Part shown: positions 16,176 through 24,757 of the stretch, one piece after another | Position numbering within the stretch: position 1 is the stretch's first letter | Layout of the letters: each line of letters opens with the position of its first letter | Assembly (NCBI RefSeq): GCF_001189365.1 | Contig: NZ_LFJJ01000002.1 | Coordinates: forward strand, 48,691-112,690 | Direction: 5' to 3' | From: Candidatus Burkholderia verschuerenii | GTDB lineage: Bacteria; Pseudomonadota; Gammaproteobacteria; Burkholderiales; Burkholderiaceae | DNA length: 64,000 nt | Notes under the pieces: model-generated | Seen by the model: only the letters and a program-made list of their open reading frames with translations | Told to the model about the DNA's origin: nothing | The model's database searches: none | Program-made: the position numbers and the translations under genes

Positions 16176-17096
16176 ATGAAGACCAACCGCGCCCGGTATC
16201 AGACCCGGACCGAAGACACCGTGGCCCGCTACCTGAAACGGGCGGACAGCCTGCTAAGCAGGATCGCGGACGAAATGCAGTTGCCCGAGGATGCCTACCC
16301 GGCCCCGAGCGATGTAGTTGCCTACATGAAGAGGCACGCGCAAGAGTGGAAGTGGGCTACCTTCCGGCAGTACCAGGCAAGTCTCGTATGCCGCTACCAG
16401 ATCGAATTCGAACGCAGTGGCGACCAGATATTCGAGACCACCGCAGATGAGATCCGGGGACTTCCTTATTCGGACTGCAAGCCTGAGCGCGAACCGGGTC
16501 AAACGTCATCGCGAAAAAGGAAGGGCATCCCGAAGCGTGACTACGATGTGCTCGTAGCCAACCTCTCGAATCCGAAACAAGGCGGGGACTTCGCGAAACG
16601 GGCCGCACTCTGGCTGATGGCCGCGCTCGCCACAGGCCTGCGTCCTTGCGAGTGGCAGAAAGCACAACTGTCGGAGGATGAATCGGCGCTCGTCGTCCAG
16701 AACGCCAAGGCCACCAACGGTCGTGCGACAGGCGCAAGCCGTACTGTTCCCGTGCGCACCCATGACCTTCCGGTCATTCGCGCGCACCTCGATGCATTGC
16801 GCGAGCTACGAGACAAGGGCCTCACATTCAGTCAGGTACACAATCGCTGCGGCGAGGCATTGAACCGCGCCTGCAAGGCAATCTGGGGCAGGGACACCTC
16901 GAAGCGGTACGCGCTGTACTCGGCACGACACCAGTTCGCCGCCAATTCGAAAGCCGTGGCCTCGCCGGAGGAAGTCGCCGCGCTTCTCGGTCACCGTTCA
17001 ACGCGGACTGCACGCCGACACTATGCGCCGCGCCGGTCCGCGTGGCTTCAGTTTAAGCAAAGTGCGAAACCGGTCCCGACACCGAAGCCCAACTGA
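16176..17096 (+). CDS. Tyrosine recombinase (probable multimer-resolution integrase)
   Basis: XerC/phage-integrase-type recombinase, 306 aa. An N-terminal SAM-like helical region (residues 10-110) is followed by the catalytic domain with Arg in ATGLRPCEW, an ARHQF box in place of the usual HxLRH, LLGHRSTRTA and the catalytic Tyr in ARRHYAP. The first His of the HxxR box is replaced by Ser or Tyr (YSARH), which is tolerated in some family members. ATG 16176 was chosen for the AAGGAAG about 10 bases upstream; ATG 16128 is an alternative. On plasmids such genes usually resolve dimers. It lies between the partition genes and a helicase, which fits a maintenance role. Confidence 0.75.
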   Translation: MKTNRARYQTRTEDTVARYLKRADSLLSRIADEMQLPEDAYPAPSDVVAYMKRHAQEWKWATFRQYQASLVCRYQIEFERSGDQIFETTADEIRGLPYSDCKPEREPGQTSSRKRKGIPKRDYDVLVANLSNPKQGGDFAKRAALWLMAALATGLRPCEWQKAQLSEDESALVVQNAKATNGRATGASRTVPVRTHDLPVIRAHLDALRELRDKGLTFSQVHNRCGEALNRACKAIWGRDTSKRYALYSARHQFAANSKAVASPEEVAALLGHRSTRTARRHYAPRRSAWLQFKQSAKPVPTPKPN

Positions 17097-17137
17097 ATGA
17101 TCACCTCCTAGCAACGGATTGCCGCCGCCCGATATCG

Positions 17138-17161
17138 CACGTATCATAGATACGATACGTA
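17138..17161. promoter_or_regulatory. RCGTAT dyad upstream of the UvrD-like helicase
   Basis: Arms ACGTAT / ATACGT, 10-bp spacer (17139-17160), immediately followed by the GGAGG ribosome binding site of the helicase gene. Confidence 0.72.
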
Positions 17162-17173
17162 ACGGAGGTATCC

Positions 17174-18748
17174 ATGAGCGTTGAAACTAAGCCGGCCTCT
17201 CAGCCGACTCCCGAACAGGCGAAAGTGATCGGCACGACGGCACGACGCGTCGGCGTAAACGCTTATGCGGGGACCGGCAAGACCACGACCGCCGTAAAGT
17301 TCGCTGAAGCTCGTCCGCAAGAGAACTTCCTGTACATGGCATACAACGCCAGCATCGCCAAGGAAGCGAAGACGAAATTCCCTGCGTGGGTCGAATGCCG
17401 CACCATGCATTCACTGGCTTACGGCGCGATCGTGCCCCGGCTCTTTGCCGATCTCGGCAAAGCGGGGTGGGGCGCTAAGCTTGGCGACATGCGTCCGATG
17501 GCTATCGCGAAAGCGATGCAGGTGAATCCGCGCATGGCGCGGCTCATCAAGTCCACGCTCGAATCATGGTTCTGCTCGGCCGACAAGACCGTCACCGACG
17601 AGAGCATTCCCAAGGATCTGAAGGTGCCAGGCGGCCAGCGCGCGATCATCGTGCAGGGTGCAAAAGACCTGTTCGCGAAAATGTGCGACCCGAAGTGTGC
17701 GGATGTCACTCTTCCGCATGACGGCTACCTCAAGCTCTGGCAGCTCACCAGTCCCGACCTGTCGCGCAAGTACACATCGATCATCTGCGACGAAGCACAG
17801 GACTTGAATCCGACCGTGCTGGATATCCTCAAAAACCAGAAAACTGGTCTGCTCGTCATCGGCGATGAAAACCAAGCCATCTACCAGTTCCGTGGTGCCA
17901 CGAACGCGATGCGGCAGATCCAGGTGGACGAGCGGCACTTTCTGACGACCAGCTTCCGTTTCGGCTCGGGCGTCGCGGCGGTCGCGACTGCGCTCCTGGG
18001 CACTTTCCGCAAGATCCCACGCCCGATCACCGGCTTGGGCAAGCATCGAACGACGCAGTTCGAGATCGACCGCTCGCAAACTTACTGCACGATCTCGCGC
18101 ACAAACGCAGCCCTGTTCGACGCGGCCGTTTCCGGTCTGGAGTCAGGTAAGCCTTACCACTTCATTGGGGGCACCGAAAAGTATCGGTTCGACATGATGA
18201 TGGATGCGTACTACTTGACGACGGGTGAACACCACCTCATCAAGGACGCAGCAATAAAGCAGTTCACGACTTTGGCAGATCTGAAGTCGGCCGCCGAGGA
18301 CACCGACGATCGCGAACTGAAGTTTCTCGCGAAAATCGCAGAAACCTACGGTGAACGCATACCGGAACTGATCGAGGAACTCAAGAGCCGCCACGATGCC
18401 GCCGCGACCCCGAAAACGCTGAAGGGCGGGATCGTGTTCACCACGGCACATAGCTCGAAGGGGCTGGAATTCGATCAAGTCGTGCTGACCGAGGACTTCT
18501 TCGAGTTAACTGATGATAAAGAAATCCTGCTGCCTGCCGATAAGATACCTGAAGAGGAACTGAATCTGCTGTACGTTGCTGCCACTCGCGCTGAGCGCGC
18601 GCTTCAACTCAACGAAAGCATCCGCAGTTTGCTTCGCGCGGTGCAGCGCATGTCCGACGCCAACAAAAACGCAGCGTCCGCTACTTCCCACGGCGAGCAG
18701 AACGAAGCCGGCGCGGGAAGGCTGACCTCGTTCGCCTCACGCCAATGA
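17174..18748 (+). CDS. UvrD/Rep-family superfamily 1 DNA helicase
   Basis: ATP-dependent 3'-5' DNA helicase of the UvrD/PcrA/Rep family, 524 aa, shorter than chromosomal UvrD (about 720). Motif I AYAGTGKTTT at residues 30-39, motif II ICDEAQDLNP, motif III-IV region GDENQAIYQFRGA, motif V TTAHSSKGLEFDQVVL and motif VI LLYVAATRAERAL are all present, so it should be active. Such helicases support plasmid replication or repair; the exact role here is inferred. It has its own RCGTAT promoter dyad. A TGCGTCGT palindrome overlaps its last codons (18744-18764). Confidence 0.88.
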   Translation: MSVETKPASQPTPEQAKVIGTTARRVGVNAYAGTGKTTTAVKFAEARPQENFLYMAYNASIAKEAKTKFPAWVECRTMHSLAYGAIVPRLFADLGKAGWGAKLGDMRPMAIAKAMQVNPRMARLIKSTLESWFCSADKTVTDESIPKDLKVPGGQRAIIVQGAKDLFAKMCDPKCADVTLPHDGYLKLWQLTSPDLSRKYTSIICDEAQDLNPTVLDILKNQKTGLLVIGDENQAIYQFRGATNAMRQIQVDERHFLTTSFRFGSGVAAVATALLGTFRKIPRPITGLGKHRTTQFEIDRSQTYCTISRTNAALFDAAVSGLESGKPYHFIGGTEKYRFDMMMDAYYLTTGEHHLIKDAAIKQFTTLADLKSAAEDTDDRELKFLAKIAETYGERIPELIEELKSRHDAAATPKTLKGGIVFTTAHSSKGLEFDQVVLTEDFFELTDDKEILLPADKIPEEELNLLYVAATRAERALQLNESIRSLLRAVQRMSDANKNAASATSHGEQNEAGAGRLTSFASRQ

Positions 18749-18775
18749 CGCAACGATGCGTCGTCTACGACGCAT
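18744..18775. repeat. TGCGTCGT palindrome at the helicase 3' end
   Basis: AATGACGCA-N4-TGCGTCGT followed at once by TACGACGCAT, the same element that is clustered upstream of parM. It overlaps the helicase stop codon. Confidence 0.55.
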
Positions 18776-18923
18776 CCGCTCAGCGGCGCTGTCCTGTGTC
18801 GATCTGAACGCCGCACGTCGCCACAAAACTCCGCCCCTCGCCATGCGTTACGCATAAAACCAATGCGTGACGCGATTGGCGCTTGGCGTAACAAAATGCA
18901 ACTCTGCTTGACCTTACCTAAAA

Positions 18924-18938
18924 TTGCTTGACAAGCAA
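18924..18938. promoter_or_regulatory. 15-bp palindrome in the dotI operon control region
   Basis: TTGCTTG-A-CAAGCAA, a perfect odd-centred dyad. Just upstream lie ATGCGTTACGCAT (18844-18856) and a CCAAT...ATTGG dyad (18860-18879). The region 18749-18998 carries no gene and looks like a multi-operator promoter. The TTGACA-like element inside the palindrome could serve as a -35 box. Confidence 0.5.
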
Positions 18939-18958
18939 AAACGCGGCGAGAATAATTT

Positions 18959-18980
18959 GCGTACCGTTATAACGATATAG
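18959..18980. promoter_or_regulatory. Degenerate RCGTAT dyad upstream of the dotI operon
   Basis: Left arm GCGTAC and right arm ATATAG with the usual 10-bp spacer, itself the palindrome CGTTATAACG. It lies 18 bp before the HTH start codon. Only part of the consensus is kept. Confidence 0.5.
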
Positions 18981-18998
18981 AATACACACACAGTCCAC

Positions 18999-19349
18999 AT
19001 GGCCACCGACTCGAAGCCTCTTACACTGCTGAAGGCGTATCGGATCGTCAACAACCTCGACACGAATAAGATCTGCACGAAGGCAGATATCTCGCGTCCG
19101 TATTTGACCAGGCTGGAGCAAGGCGCGATTCCGAGTCCCGAAATCGCGGAACGTCTGGTGAAGGTGTTGAAGGATCAAGATTGCGCGCGCGCCACTTTGC
19201 CGTCTGCTCAGTCCACCAAGATCGAGATGCTGGAATGCGCTCGTCAACTCATAACGTCCATTGCGGCGAGGCATCCCGAGTTCGAGCGTGATGGCATCCG
19301 GGAAATACATTTGCTGTATCCGGCGCGCTTCCAGGTAGGGGTGCTCTAA
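18999..19349 (+). CDS. Small HTH protein heading the dotI operon
   Basis: 116-residue protein with a Cro/XRE-like helix-turn-helix in the N-terminal half (LLKAYRIVNNLDTNKICTKADISRPYLTRLEQG...), followed by a helical C-terminal region. It is the first gene of the large plus-strand transfer operon; its stop codon overlaps the dotI start (TAATG). It is a reasonable candidate for a transfer regulator and perhaps the protein that reads the plasmid-wide dyads, but that is a guess from position. Confidence 0.6.
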   Translation: MATDSKPLTLLKAYRIVNNLDTNKICTKADISRPYLTRLEQGAIPSPEIAERLVKVLKDQDCARATLPSAQSTKIEMLECARQLITSIAARHPEFERDGIREIHLLYPARFQVGVL

Positions 19350-20047
19350 TGGCAACGCCCGCTCAAAAACCGCGCGCGCCTGCGCCAGGCTGGATGGGCG
19401 TCCATCCTGCTGTGCGGCTACTCGCTGAGACCTTTCTCTACAAGTTCAGTTGGCCGAAGCTGCTCGGCAGCAACATGATCCTGGCGATCGCGTTGCTCCT
19501 CTCGATCGGCTTGAACGCGGTCCTCATCAACCGTGACGTGCCGCCCGTCTACTTTGCGGTTACGCCGGATGGCCGCCTCATTCGGCTCGTCCCGCTGAAT
19601 GAACCGCTCGTCTCGCAGGAAAAGGTGGTGCAGTTTGCGCAAGACTGCATCTCGCGATCGTTCACGCTGACCTTCGTGGACAAGGATCTCAAGGAGCACC
19701 TGAACTCTCTCCACGGCACGAAAGGGTGCTACACGGACCAGGGGTATCAGGCACTGATGGCAGATCCTGGGTTCTCCGACCTGATCGCGAAAATTCGTGA
19801 GCGGCGTCAAATCTCCTCTGTTGTCGCGACGGGTGCAGGCGTCGTGACGGCGACCTCGAAACGTGGCGACCCGATTTACAAGTGGACTGTGCAGCAGCCC
19901 ATTTCGATCACGTTGGTCAGCCAGACGGAGAAGCGATCGTATTCGTTCATCATCGAGACCAATATTGAAAGAGTCCCGACTGTCGATAGCCCGGATGGCA
20001 TCTCAACGAGTGCAACCCGATTCCTCGGCAACGGCGCAAACAACTAG
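19349..20047 (+). CDS. dotI: DotI/IcmL/TraM inner-membrane core protein
   Basis: Inner-membrane protein of the Dot/Icm transfer channel with a VirB8-like periplasmic domain, 232 aa. After about 40 cytoplasmic residues a single transmembrane helix (about 42-60, NMILAIALLLSIGLNAVLI) precedes the family signature YFAVTPDGRLIRLVPLNEP. The domain continues to YKWTVQQPISITLV and IETNIERV, matching IcmL/TraM. In the Dot/Icm system it partners DotJ, but no separate DotJ gene is evident here. Confidence 0.9.
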   Translation: MATPAQKPRAPAPGWMGVHPAVRLLAETFLYKFSWPKLLGSNMILAIALLLSIGLNAVLINRDVPPVYFAVTPDGRLIRLVPLNEPLVSQEKVVQFAQDCISRSFTLTFVDKDLKEHLNSLHGTKGCYTDQGYQALMADPGFSDLIAKIRERRQISSVVATGAGVVTATSKRGDPIYKWTVQQPISITLVSQTEKRSYSFIIETNIERVPTVDSPDGISTSATRFLGNGANN

Positions 20048-20055
20048 GTGACGGC

Positions 20056-20316
20056 ATGACTGACGGCTTCAAACCCCTACCCACAGCAATCGACATTGCT
20101 CAGGAATCGCAGGAAAAGGAAGGCACTCACCCGCTGGCAAGCGTCGAGGGCACCGAGTGGCACCAGGTCTTCGAACTGCTCGACCCTTTCATCGCCACGC
20201 GCGATGAACTCGAGGAACTTTGGCGCACGGCACCGAACCGCCGCGCGGCTGACTGGCTCGTGGGCATTATGGATACGCGGAAGATGTACGCGGTGGTGAC
20301 CGGCAATCCGTTCTGA
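20056..20316 (+). CDS. Small protein of unknown function between dotI and dotH
   Basis: 86 aa, acidic and without signal peptide or membrane helix. It contains GTEWHQVFELLDPFIATRDELEELWRTAPNRRAADWLVGIMDTRKMY. It fits tightly in the operon (8 bp after dotI, 10 bp before dotH), which argues for a real gene. I do not recognise the family; its position suggests a cytoplasmic accessory factor of the transfer system. Confidence 0.55.
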   Translation: MTDGFKPLPTAIDIAQESQEKEGTHPLASVEGTEWHQVFELLDPFIATRDELEELWRTAPNRRAADWLVGIMDTRKMYAVVTGNPF

Positions 20317-20326
20317 GGCGATATCA

Positions 20327-21382
20327 ATGACGAGCGCACTCACGAAGTCCATGTGCTTGCTCGCGCTTGTCGGCGCAGCGCAACTTGCAAGCGCACAAAT
20401 GACGCAGGCGAATGGGGCAGGCGCAGCAGGCCAGTCCCCGTATGGGTCAGGCGCAGCAGGCCAGAATCCCAACAATTCAGGCGCAGCAGGGCAGTCTCCG
20501 GCAGGCCAGTCTTCGTATGCGGCAGGCGCAGCAGGTGCGACGCCCAACGCTGCCGGAACGGTTTATTCGGACCCCAACGCACCGAGACCGCTCCCGCCGT
20601 TGGTCGATCAAGCGACCGTCAACTACGACACGGCCGTCAACACGATGTCGCCTCTGACTGGCGACCAGATCAAGGCACTGCGAAAGCGTATCGACCAGGC
20701 GAAGCGCGCGGCGGCCACGAGCGCGAGAACGCCTTCGAAGCCCGTCTCGTCTTCGATTACGGTGGATCTCTCGCCGGGCGCACCGCCGCCGATCGTGCGC
20801 GTGAGCAACCTCGGCGCGACAGTAAATTTCATCGACAGTACTGGCGCACCATGGGACATCGTTGAAGTGAACAACATGGCTAAGGGCCGCTTCGAGGTGT
20901 TGAAGCCTGTTCCATCGATTCCCTCCATCACAATCACGGCTGATGGCGACTATGTTGAGGGCGACGTTGCTGTTTTCCTCAAGGATCTGCCGTTTCCTGT
21001 GGTCGTAAAGATGATTGCCGGCCAGAAGGAGACCGACTACCGTCTTGATGTGCGCATTCCTCGCCGAGGCCCGAATGCGATCGCGCCCGTTCACGGAACG
21101 GCTGCGATTGATCTGCCGAGGGACTACATGCAGTCGCTTCTGGATGGAGTAGACACGCCAGGCGCGAAACCCATCCGCATCGAAAACGCTTCTTCGGACA
21201 TGAAGGCGTGGGCGATTGGCGATCGCATCGTGCTGCGCACCAGTCTTTCTCTGAATAATCCCGCCTACTATGGAATCCTGACAGCCGCTGACGGTACGCA
21301 CGTCTACGAGATCCCGCAAACGCCTGTCGTTACCGTCAGCGCCAACGGCGCAACCCGCAATATCATTCTTGATCTGGAGTAA
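20327..21382 (+). CDS. dotH: DotH/IcmK/TraN outer-membrane channel protein
   Basis: VirB9-like protein forming the outer-membrane ring with DotC and DotD, 351 aa. A signal peptide (LLALVGAAQLASA) is followed by a low-complexity Gly/Ala/Gln repeat (residues about 28-72) and then the conserved block QIKALRKRIDQAKRA, SITVDLSPGAPPPIVRVSNLGATVNFIDSTGAPWDI and SITITADGDYVEGDVAVFLKDLPFPVVVKM. The conserved domain continues to the C-terminus. The GAAGQ repeats are imperfect at DNA level (see the repeat entry) and make this protein longer at the N-terminus than R64 TraN. Confidence 0.9.
   Translation: MTSALTKSMCLLALVGAAQLASAQMTQANGAGAAGQSPYGSGAAGQNPNNSGAAGQSPAGQSSYAAGAAGATPNAAGTVYSDPNAPRPLPPLVDQATVNYDTAVNTMSPLTGDQIKALRKRIDQAKRAAATSARTPSKPVSSSITVDLSPGAPPPIVRVSNLGATVNFIDSTGAPWDIVEVNNMAKGRFEVLKPVPSIPSITITADGDYVEGDVAVFLKDLPFPVVVKMIAGQKETDYRLDVRIPRRGPNAIAPVHGTAAIDLPRDYMQSLLDGVDTPGAKPIRIENASSDMKAWAIGDRIVLRTSLSLNNPAYYGILTAADGTHVYEIPQTPVVTVSANGATRNIILDLE
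20411..20535 (+). repeat. Tandem repeat encoding GAAGQ units in dotH
   Basis: Four copies of a GGCGCAGCAGG-centred unit at about 20420, 20450, 20480 and 20525 (periods 30, 30 and 45 bp), all in frame. They encode repeated SGAAGQSP-like units just after the signal peptide. Copy number could vary between relatives. Confidence 0.7.
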
Positions 21383-21384
21383 CG

Positions 21385-22518
21385 ATGGCCGGTAATGGTT
21401 CTCGCAAGCTGCACCCCGGCTTCCTGCGCAACGCAAAGGTCATTGGTGGAATCGTCGTCTTGGCCGTCGTTTGCACGGGGGTCGCCATCGTCGCCATGAA
21501 ACACCGCAAGGATCAGGCGGCGCAATTTGACATTCCTACGGTAGATTCGCAGGGCGGTACGCCCTCGCAGGAATCACCTCACTACACACAGGCGCTTAAT
21601 CGTCAGAATCAGGAAGGGTTAGCAAAGGCACAAAAGACGGATAGCACGTTCGTGCCCGCGCTCTCCGATAACAATCAACTGGAGCAACAGCTTCAGCAGC
21701 GCAACAACAACACACCTCCTGAACGAATCGACTACCAGCATCCGGGCGGATCACCGCAGTCGCCCCAAACACAGGCACAGCAACTACCTCCGTTGCCTGC
21801 ACCGTCGCCGGGCGTGAGTCAGCAAATCCAGATTCTGGCGAATCAATGGGACAACCCCCCACAATCGCAAGAAGTGCTCGGTTTGCAGAAGCAAGCCGAG
21901 CAGGCTACTGCGGCAACGCAACGTGACGCGGCGAGCGCGTCCTCGGCAGTTGCGCAGACGAAGACGCCGGTCATAAAGGACAGCGATAAGTATTACGCCC
22001 ACCTCGAAAACGGCATCGACACTGGCGCACCCTCGGACGTTCTGGCAATCCTCGACCAAGGGCCTTGCAAGGGTTCCGAACTGCGCGGCACGGGCAAGCT
22101 GACGAATGAAAGTGTCAGCGCCTCGTTCACAACGATGACGTGCCAGGGCAAGACCGTGGCAGTCAACGCGGTTGCTCTCAATGACCAGACGCTCAGCAAT
22201 GCACTTCCTGCCGATATCGACCATCACATACCGGAGCGCGTGCTGATTCCGGGCGTTCTTGGCGCGCTCGGCGCAGCAGGGAGTGTGTACAGCAACGCCG
22301 GAGCAACAGTGACGCAGAATGCAATCGGCGGTGTGACGCAGGTCAATAACCCGAACCCCACTGGGAAACAACTCATTGGCGCTGGCGTTTCGGGCGGGAT
22401 TCAAGGGATACAGGGTGTCATCCAACAGGAAGTCGCCGCCATTCCGGCGATTACCGGACGTGTTGAAATGAACACGCCGATCCTGATCCTATTCAAGCAG
22501 GACGTGATCATCCAATAG
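21385..22518 (+). CDS. dotG: DotG/IcmE/TraO VirB10-like channel protein
   Basis: VirB10-like protein that spans the periplasm and joins both membranes, 377 aa. One transmembrane helix lies at residues 18-38, then a Gln/Pro-rich linker (about 40-190), then the conserved C-terminal TrbI/VirB10-like domain from about residue 195 (VLAILDQGPCKGSELRGTGKLTNESVSASFTTM). It ends in GRVEMNTPILILFKQDVIIQ. The linker is far shorter than in Legionella DotG (over 1000 aa), as is usual for plasmid versions. It begins two bases after the dotH stop. Confidence 0.9.
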   Translation: MAGNGSRKLHPGFLRNAKVIGGIVVLAVVCTGVAIVAMKHRKDQAAQFDIPTVDSQGGTPSQESPHYTQALNRQNQEGLAKAQKTDSTFVPALSDNNQLEQQLQQRNNNTPPERIDYQHPGGSPQSPQTQAQQLPPLPAPSPGVSQQIQILANQWDNPPQSQEVLGLQKQAEQATAATQRDAASASSAVAQTKTPVIKDSDKYYAHLENGIDTGAPSDVLAILDQGPCKGSELRGTGKLTNESVSASFTTMTCQGKTVAVNAVALNDQTLSNALPADIDHHIPERVLIPGVLGALGAAGSVYSNAGATVTQNAIGGVTQVNNPNPTGKQLIGAGVSGGIQGIQGVIQQEVAAIPAITGRVEMNTPILILFKQDVIIQ

Positions 22519-22542
22519 TCGTCATTTCCATGTTCAACAATT

Positions 22543-22566
22543 TACGTATAATTACTTTGATACGTA
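22543..22566. promoter_or_regulatory. RCGTAT dyad upstream of the TraP-like gene
   Basis: Perfect 7-bp arms TACGTAT / ATACGTA with a 10-bp spacer, between dotG and the next gene, 19 bp before its start codon. It suggests an internal promoter within the transfer operon. Confidence 0.75.
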
Positions 22567-22585
22567 TTTCACCACGAGCAACCAT

Positions 22586-23638
22586 ATGAGCGAACACGAT
22601 CATTTCTCGGCCAACTTGGATGAGCAGGTGGTCGATGAGCATCCCCACGTCTCGGAGCATGCCGCAGACGCCGCCGACATCAACACCTTCGATACCGAGC
22701 CGAAGAAGAAGCGCTCGATTCCGACGCCCGTTTTGATGGCGGGCGGCGCAGTGCTCGTGATCGCGGTTATGTTCGGCTACAAGCATTTTTTCAAAGCGAA
22801 ACCGAACACGCAGTTCACCAATGCGCCTGTTACCACTCTGCCAGCCGATACCGGTGGCATGATCCCGTCGTCGCCCAACACTCCATCGGCGTCGCCTACT
22901 TCGCCACTGCCGCAGCAAGGCACGATGCCGGATGCCGCTCAAGGCAGCGTTACTCCGTTGCCCTCGCAAGCGAATACTGGCATGCCGACCGGCCCCGTTC
23001 CGACCGTCGCGCCCAATTCCATGACTACCGGCACGCCGGCCGCGCAGTCCAGTGGACTACCGCTCGACATGGGTGCGTCTTCGCCAGCCACGAACGTGAA
23101 CACTGCGGTCCCCGCACCGGCGTCATCGCCAGTCGCCACAGCAGCGCCTGCGTCCGGGGTAGCAGGCGGAATTCTGAATGAAGCGAGTTCCGTCACGACA
23201 GCCGCACCCGCACCCGCAGCCGCAGCCGCGCCAGCGCCGGATGCAAAGGATGCCGAGATCCGCAAGCTCAAGCGCGAACTGAAGGATGCGCGCACTGCCT
23301 TGGCACATCGTGGCTCACGCAGTACGACGGGCAAGGCGGCCGTGACCGTCGCTGAAGCCGATTCTGGCGCATCCGACAATGCGGACGCCGCCACCGATAC
23401 GCCTCAGAAGAAGGCTCCCACGCGCGCGCGTCATACCGGCAAGCACAAACACGGGGGCATCGAAGTCCAGCTTGGCTACCACATCAAGCAGGTGATTCCT
23501 GGTCAGGGCTGGATCGTTGACGAGGAAAGCGGCAAGCAAACTGTTGTGGCCGTGGGCGACAAGATCGGCGCGGCCGAGGTCACCCGGATCGATGCGGACA
23601 ACTACAAGATTTACACGACTGCCGGAGTCATTCAGTAA
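22586..23638 (+). CDS. TraP-like transfer membrane protein
   Basis: 350-residue bitopic inner-membrane protein: acidic cytoplasmic N-terminus, one transmembrane helix at about 46-65 (PTPVLMAGGAVLVIAVMFGY), a Pro/Ala/Thr-rich periplasmic linker with a PAPAAAAAPAP run, a basic coiled-coil stretch (AEIRKLKRELKDARTAL) and a compact C-terminal domain (GYHIKQVIPGQGWIVDEESGKQTVVAVGDKIGAAEV). Position between the TraO and TraQ homologues matches R64 TraP. The C-terminal domain resembles that of the protein at 49389-50087 (both have a VGDKIG/VGQSLQ turn followed by an ISI/NYKI strand). Function is not known. Confidence 0.65.
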   Translation: MSEHDHFSANLDEQVVDEHPHVSEHAADAADINTFDTEPKKKRSIPTPVLMAGGAVLVIAVMFGYKHFFKAKPNTQFTNAPVTTLPADTGGMIPSSPNTPSASPTSPLPQQGTMPDAAQGSVTPLPSQANTGMPTGPVPTVAPNSMTTGTPAAQSSGLPLDMGASSPATNVNTAVPAPASSPVATAAPASGVAGGILNEASSVTTAAPAPAAAAAPAPDAKDAEIRKLKRELKDARTALAHRGSRSTTGKAAVTVAEADSGASDNADAATDTPQKKAPTRARHTGKHKHGGIEVQLGYHIKQVIPGQGWIVDEESGKQTVVAVGDKIGAAEVTRIDADNYKIYTTAGVIQ

Positions 23639-24162
23639 TGGATCTGACAACGATCGTCGTCAACATTGCCCAGGACATCGTAGCGTTCCAGGCGCTCGTG
23701 CAGACGGTCGCGGTCGGTATCGGCATTTTTTATTGCAGCAAGGCCATATCGGACGCGATGCGCAAGTCGGCATCGCCCGGTGCCGACATATCAGGCCAAA
23801 GCATTTTCGCGGCGTTCTTTATCGGCGCGCTGATCGTTCACTTCTCAGGCGCAATGAACAGCACGCTTGAATCGATGGGCGAGAGTGACGCGACCTATGG
23901 ACTGGTCTCCTATTCGGGAGCGTCGGCCGCTGGAGCGTTCGCGCCTGCTGTCAATGCCGTGCTGACAATCATCTCTACCTTCGGCTGGTGGTATGGACTG
24001 AAGGGATGGACGATGTTGCGAAGGGCCTCAAACGGGGGCGGAGGAGGAGGGTACGAAGACTACGCATGGAAAGGTTTTATTCACATCCTTGGCGGTGCGG
24101 CTCTCGTGAACATCACCGCCACGCTGGATGCTTTCAAGGCAACGATCGGCTTAACCTCTTAA
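23638..24162 (+). CDS. TraQ-like (DotE/IcmC-type) inner-membrane protein
   Basis: 174-residue polytopic membrane protein with hydrophobic stretches near residues 20-37, 58-75, 95-120 and 148-165 and a glycine run in the loop (GGGGGGYEDYAWKG). Its ATG overlaps the stop of the TraP-like gene (TAATG). Size, topology and place between traP- and traR-like genes match R64 TraQ, which corresponds to IcmC/DotE. The identity rests on synteny and topology more than on conserved residues. Confidence 0.65.
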   Translation: MDLTTIVVNIAQDIVAFQALVQTVAVGIGIFYCSKAISDAMRKSASPGADISGQSIFAAFFIGALIVHFSGAMNSTLESMGESDATYGLVSYSGASAAGAFAPAVNAVLTIISTFGWWYGLKGWTMLRRASNGGGGGGYEDYAWKGFIHILGGAALVNITATLDAFKATIGLTS

Positions 24163-24181
24163 CCGCAATGGAGCAACACCA

Positions 24182-24730
24182 ATGAAACGACTACTCGCGC
24201 GTCTTCACCTCTTCGCACTGACGCATCCCAACATCTTTCTGGCCGGCGTTCTCGTGTCCGTCTTCATGGGCCGCCTGGCGTTCACGAATCTGCCGCTCGC
24301 TATTTCTATCACCGCGATCGCGATCGCACTCACGTGGCACTACCTCTTGCCTCAGCGTCTCCGGCTCTCGAACGCGCGGCTCGCGTTCACGGCGCTCGCC
24401 TCGCTCATCGGAACGAGCCTGCTGTTCGCGGCACCCGCCGAAGCGATCTCGATCGGCGGTATCGCGACTGCGCTGAAGAACGATATGGGTTCGGTCTACG
24501 ACGCGATTGTGTACGGCTGCTATGGGGTCGGCATCACGAGCACCGCCGTAGGCGTCAACAACGGCATTAAGAAGTCGAAGGGCGACCAACAGGTGACGAA
24601 TGGCTCGATTTTTGGCTACGGCCTCGGCGGGCCAGCCCTCGGCATGATCGGCTACATCATGGATTCCGCCGCTGAATCCATGGGCGGCGGCGCAAGCAGC
24701 ATGAACAAGCTGCCGGGCGGCTTGCAATAA
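24182..24730 (+). CDS. TraR-like (IcmD/DotP-type) inner-membrane protein
   Basis: 182-residue polytopic membrane protein with helices near 15-33, 38-55, 72-88, 103-124 and 145-160. The C-terminal half (MGSVYDAIVYGCYGVGITSTAVGVNNGIKKSKGDQQVTNGSIFGYGLGGPALGMIGYIMD) has the pattern of IcmD/DotP and TraR proteins. The N-terminal two helices look like an addition to that core. It lies directly after the TraQ-like gene, as in R64. Confidence 0.62.
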   Translation: MKRLLARLHLFALTHPNIFLAGVLVSVFMGRLAFTNLPLAISITAIAIALTWHYLLPQRLRLSNARLAFTALASLIGTSLLFAAPAEAISIGGIATALKNDMGSVYDAIVYGCYGVGITSTAVGVNNGIKKSKGDQQVTNGSIFGYGLGGPALGMIGYIMDSAAESMGGGASSMNKLPGGLQ

Positions 24731-24757
24731 TCCACACCGTCCCACGAGACCCAAGCC

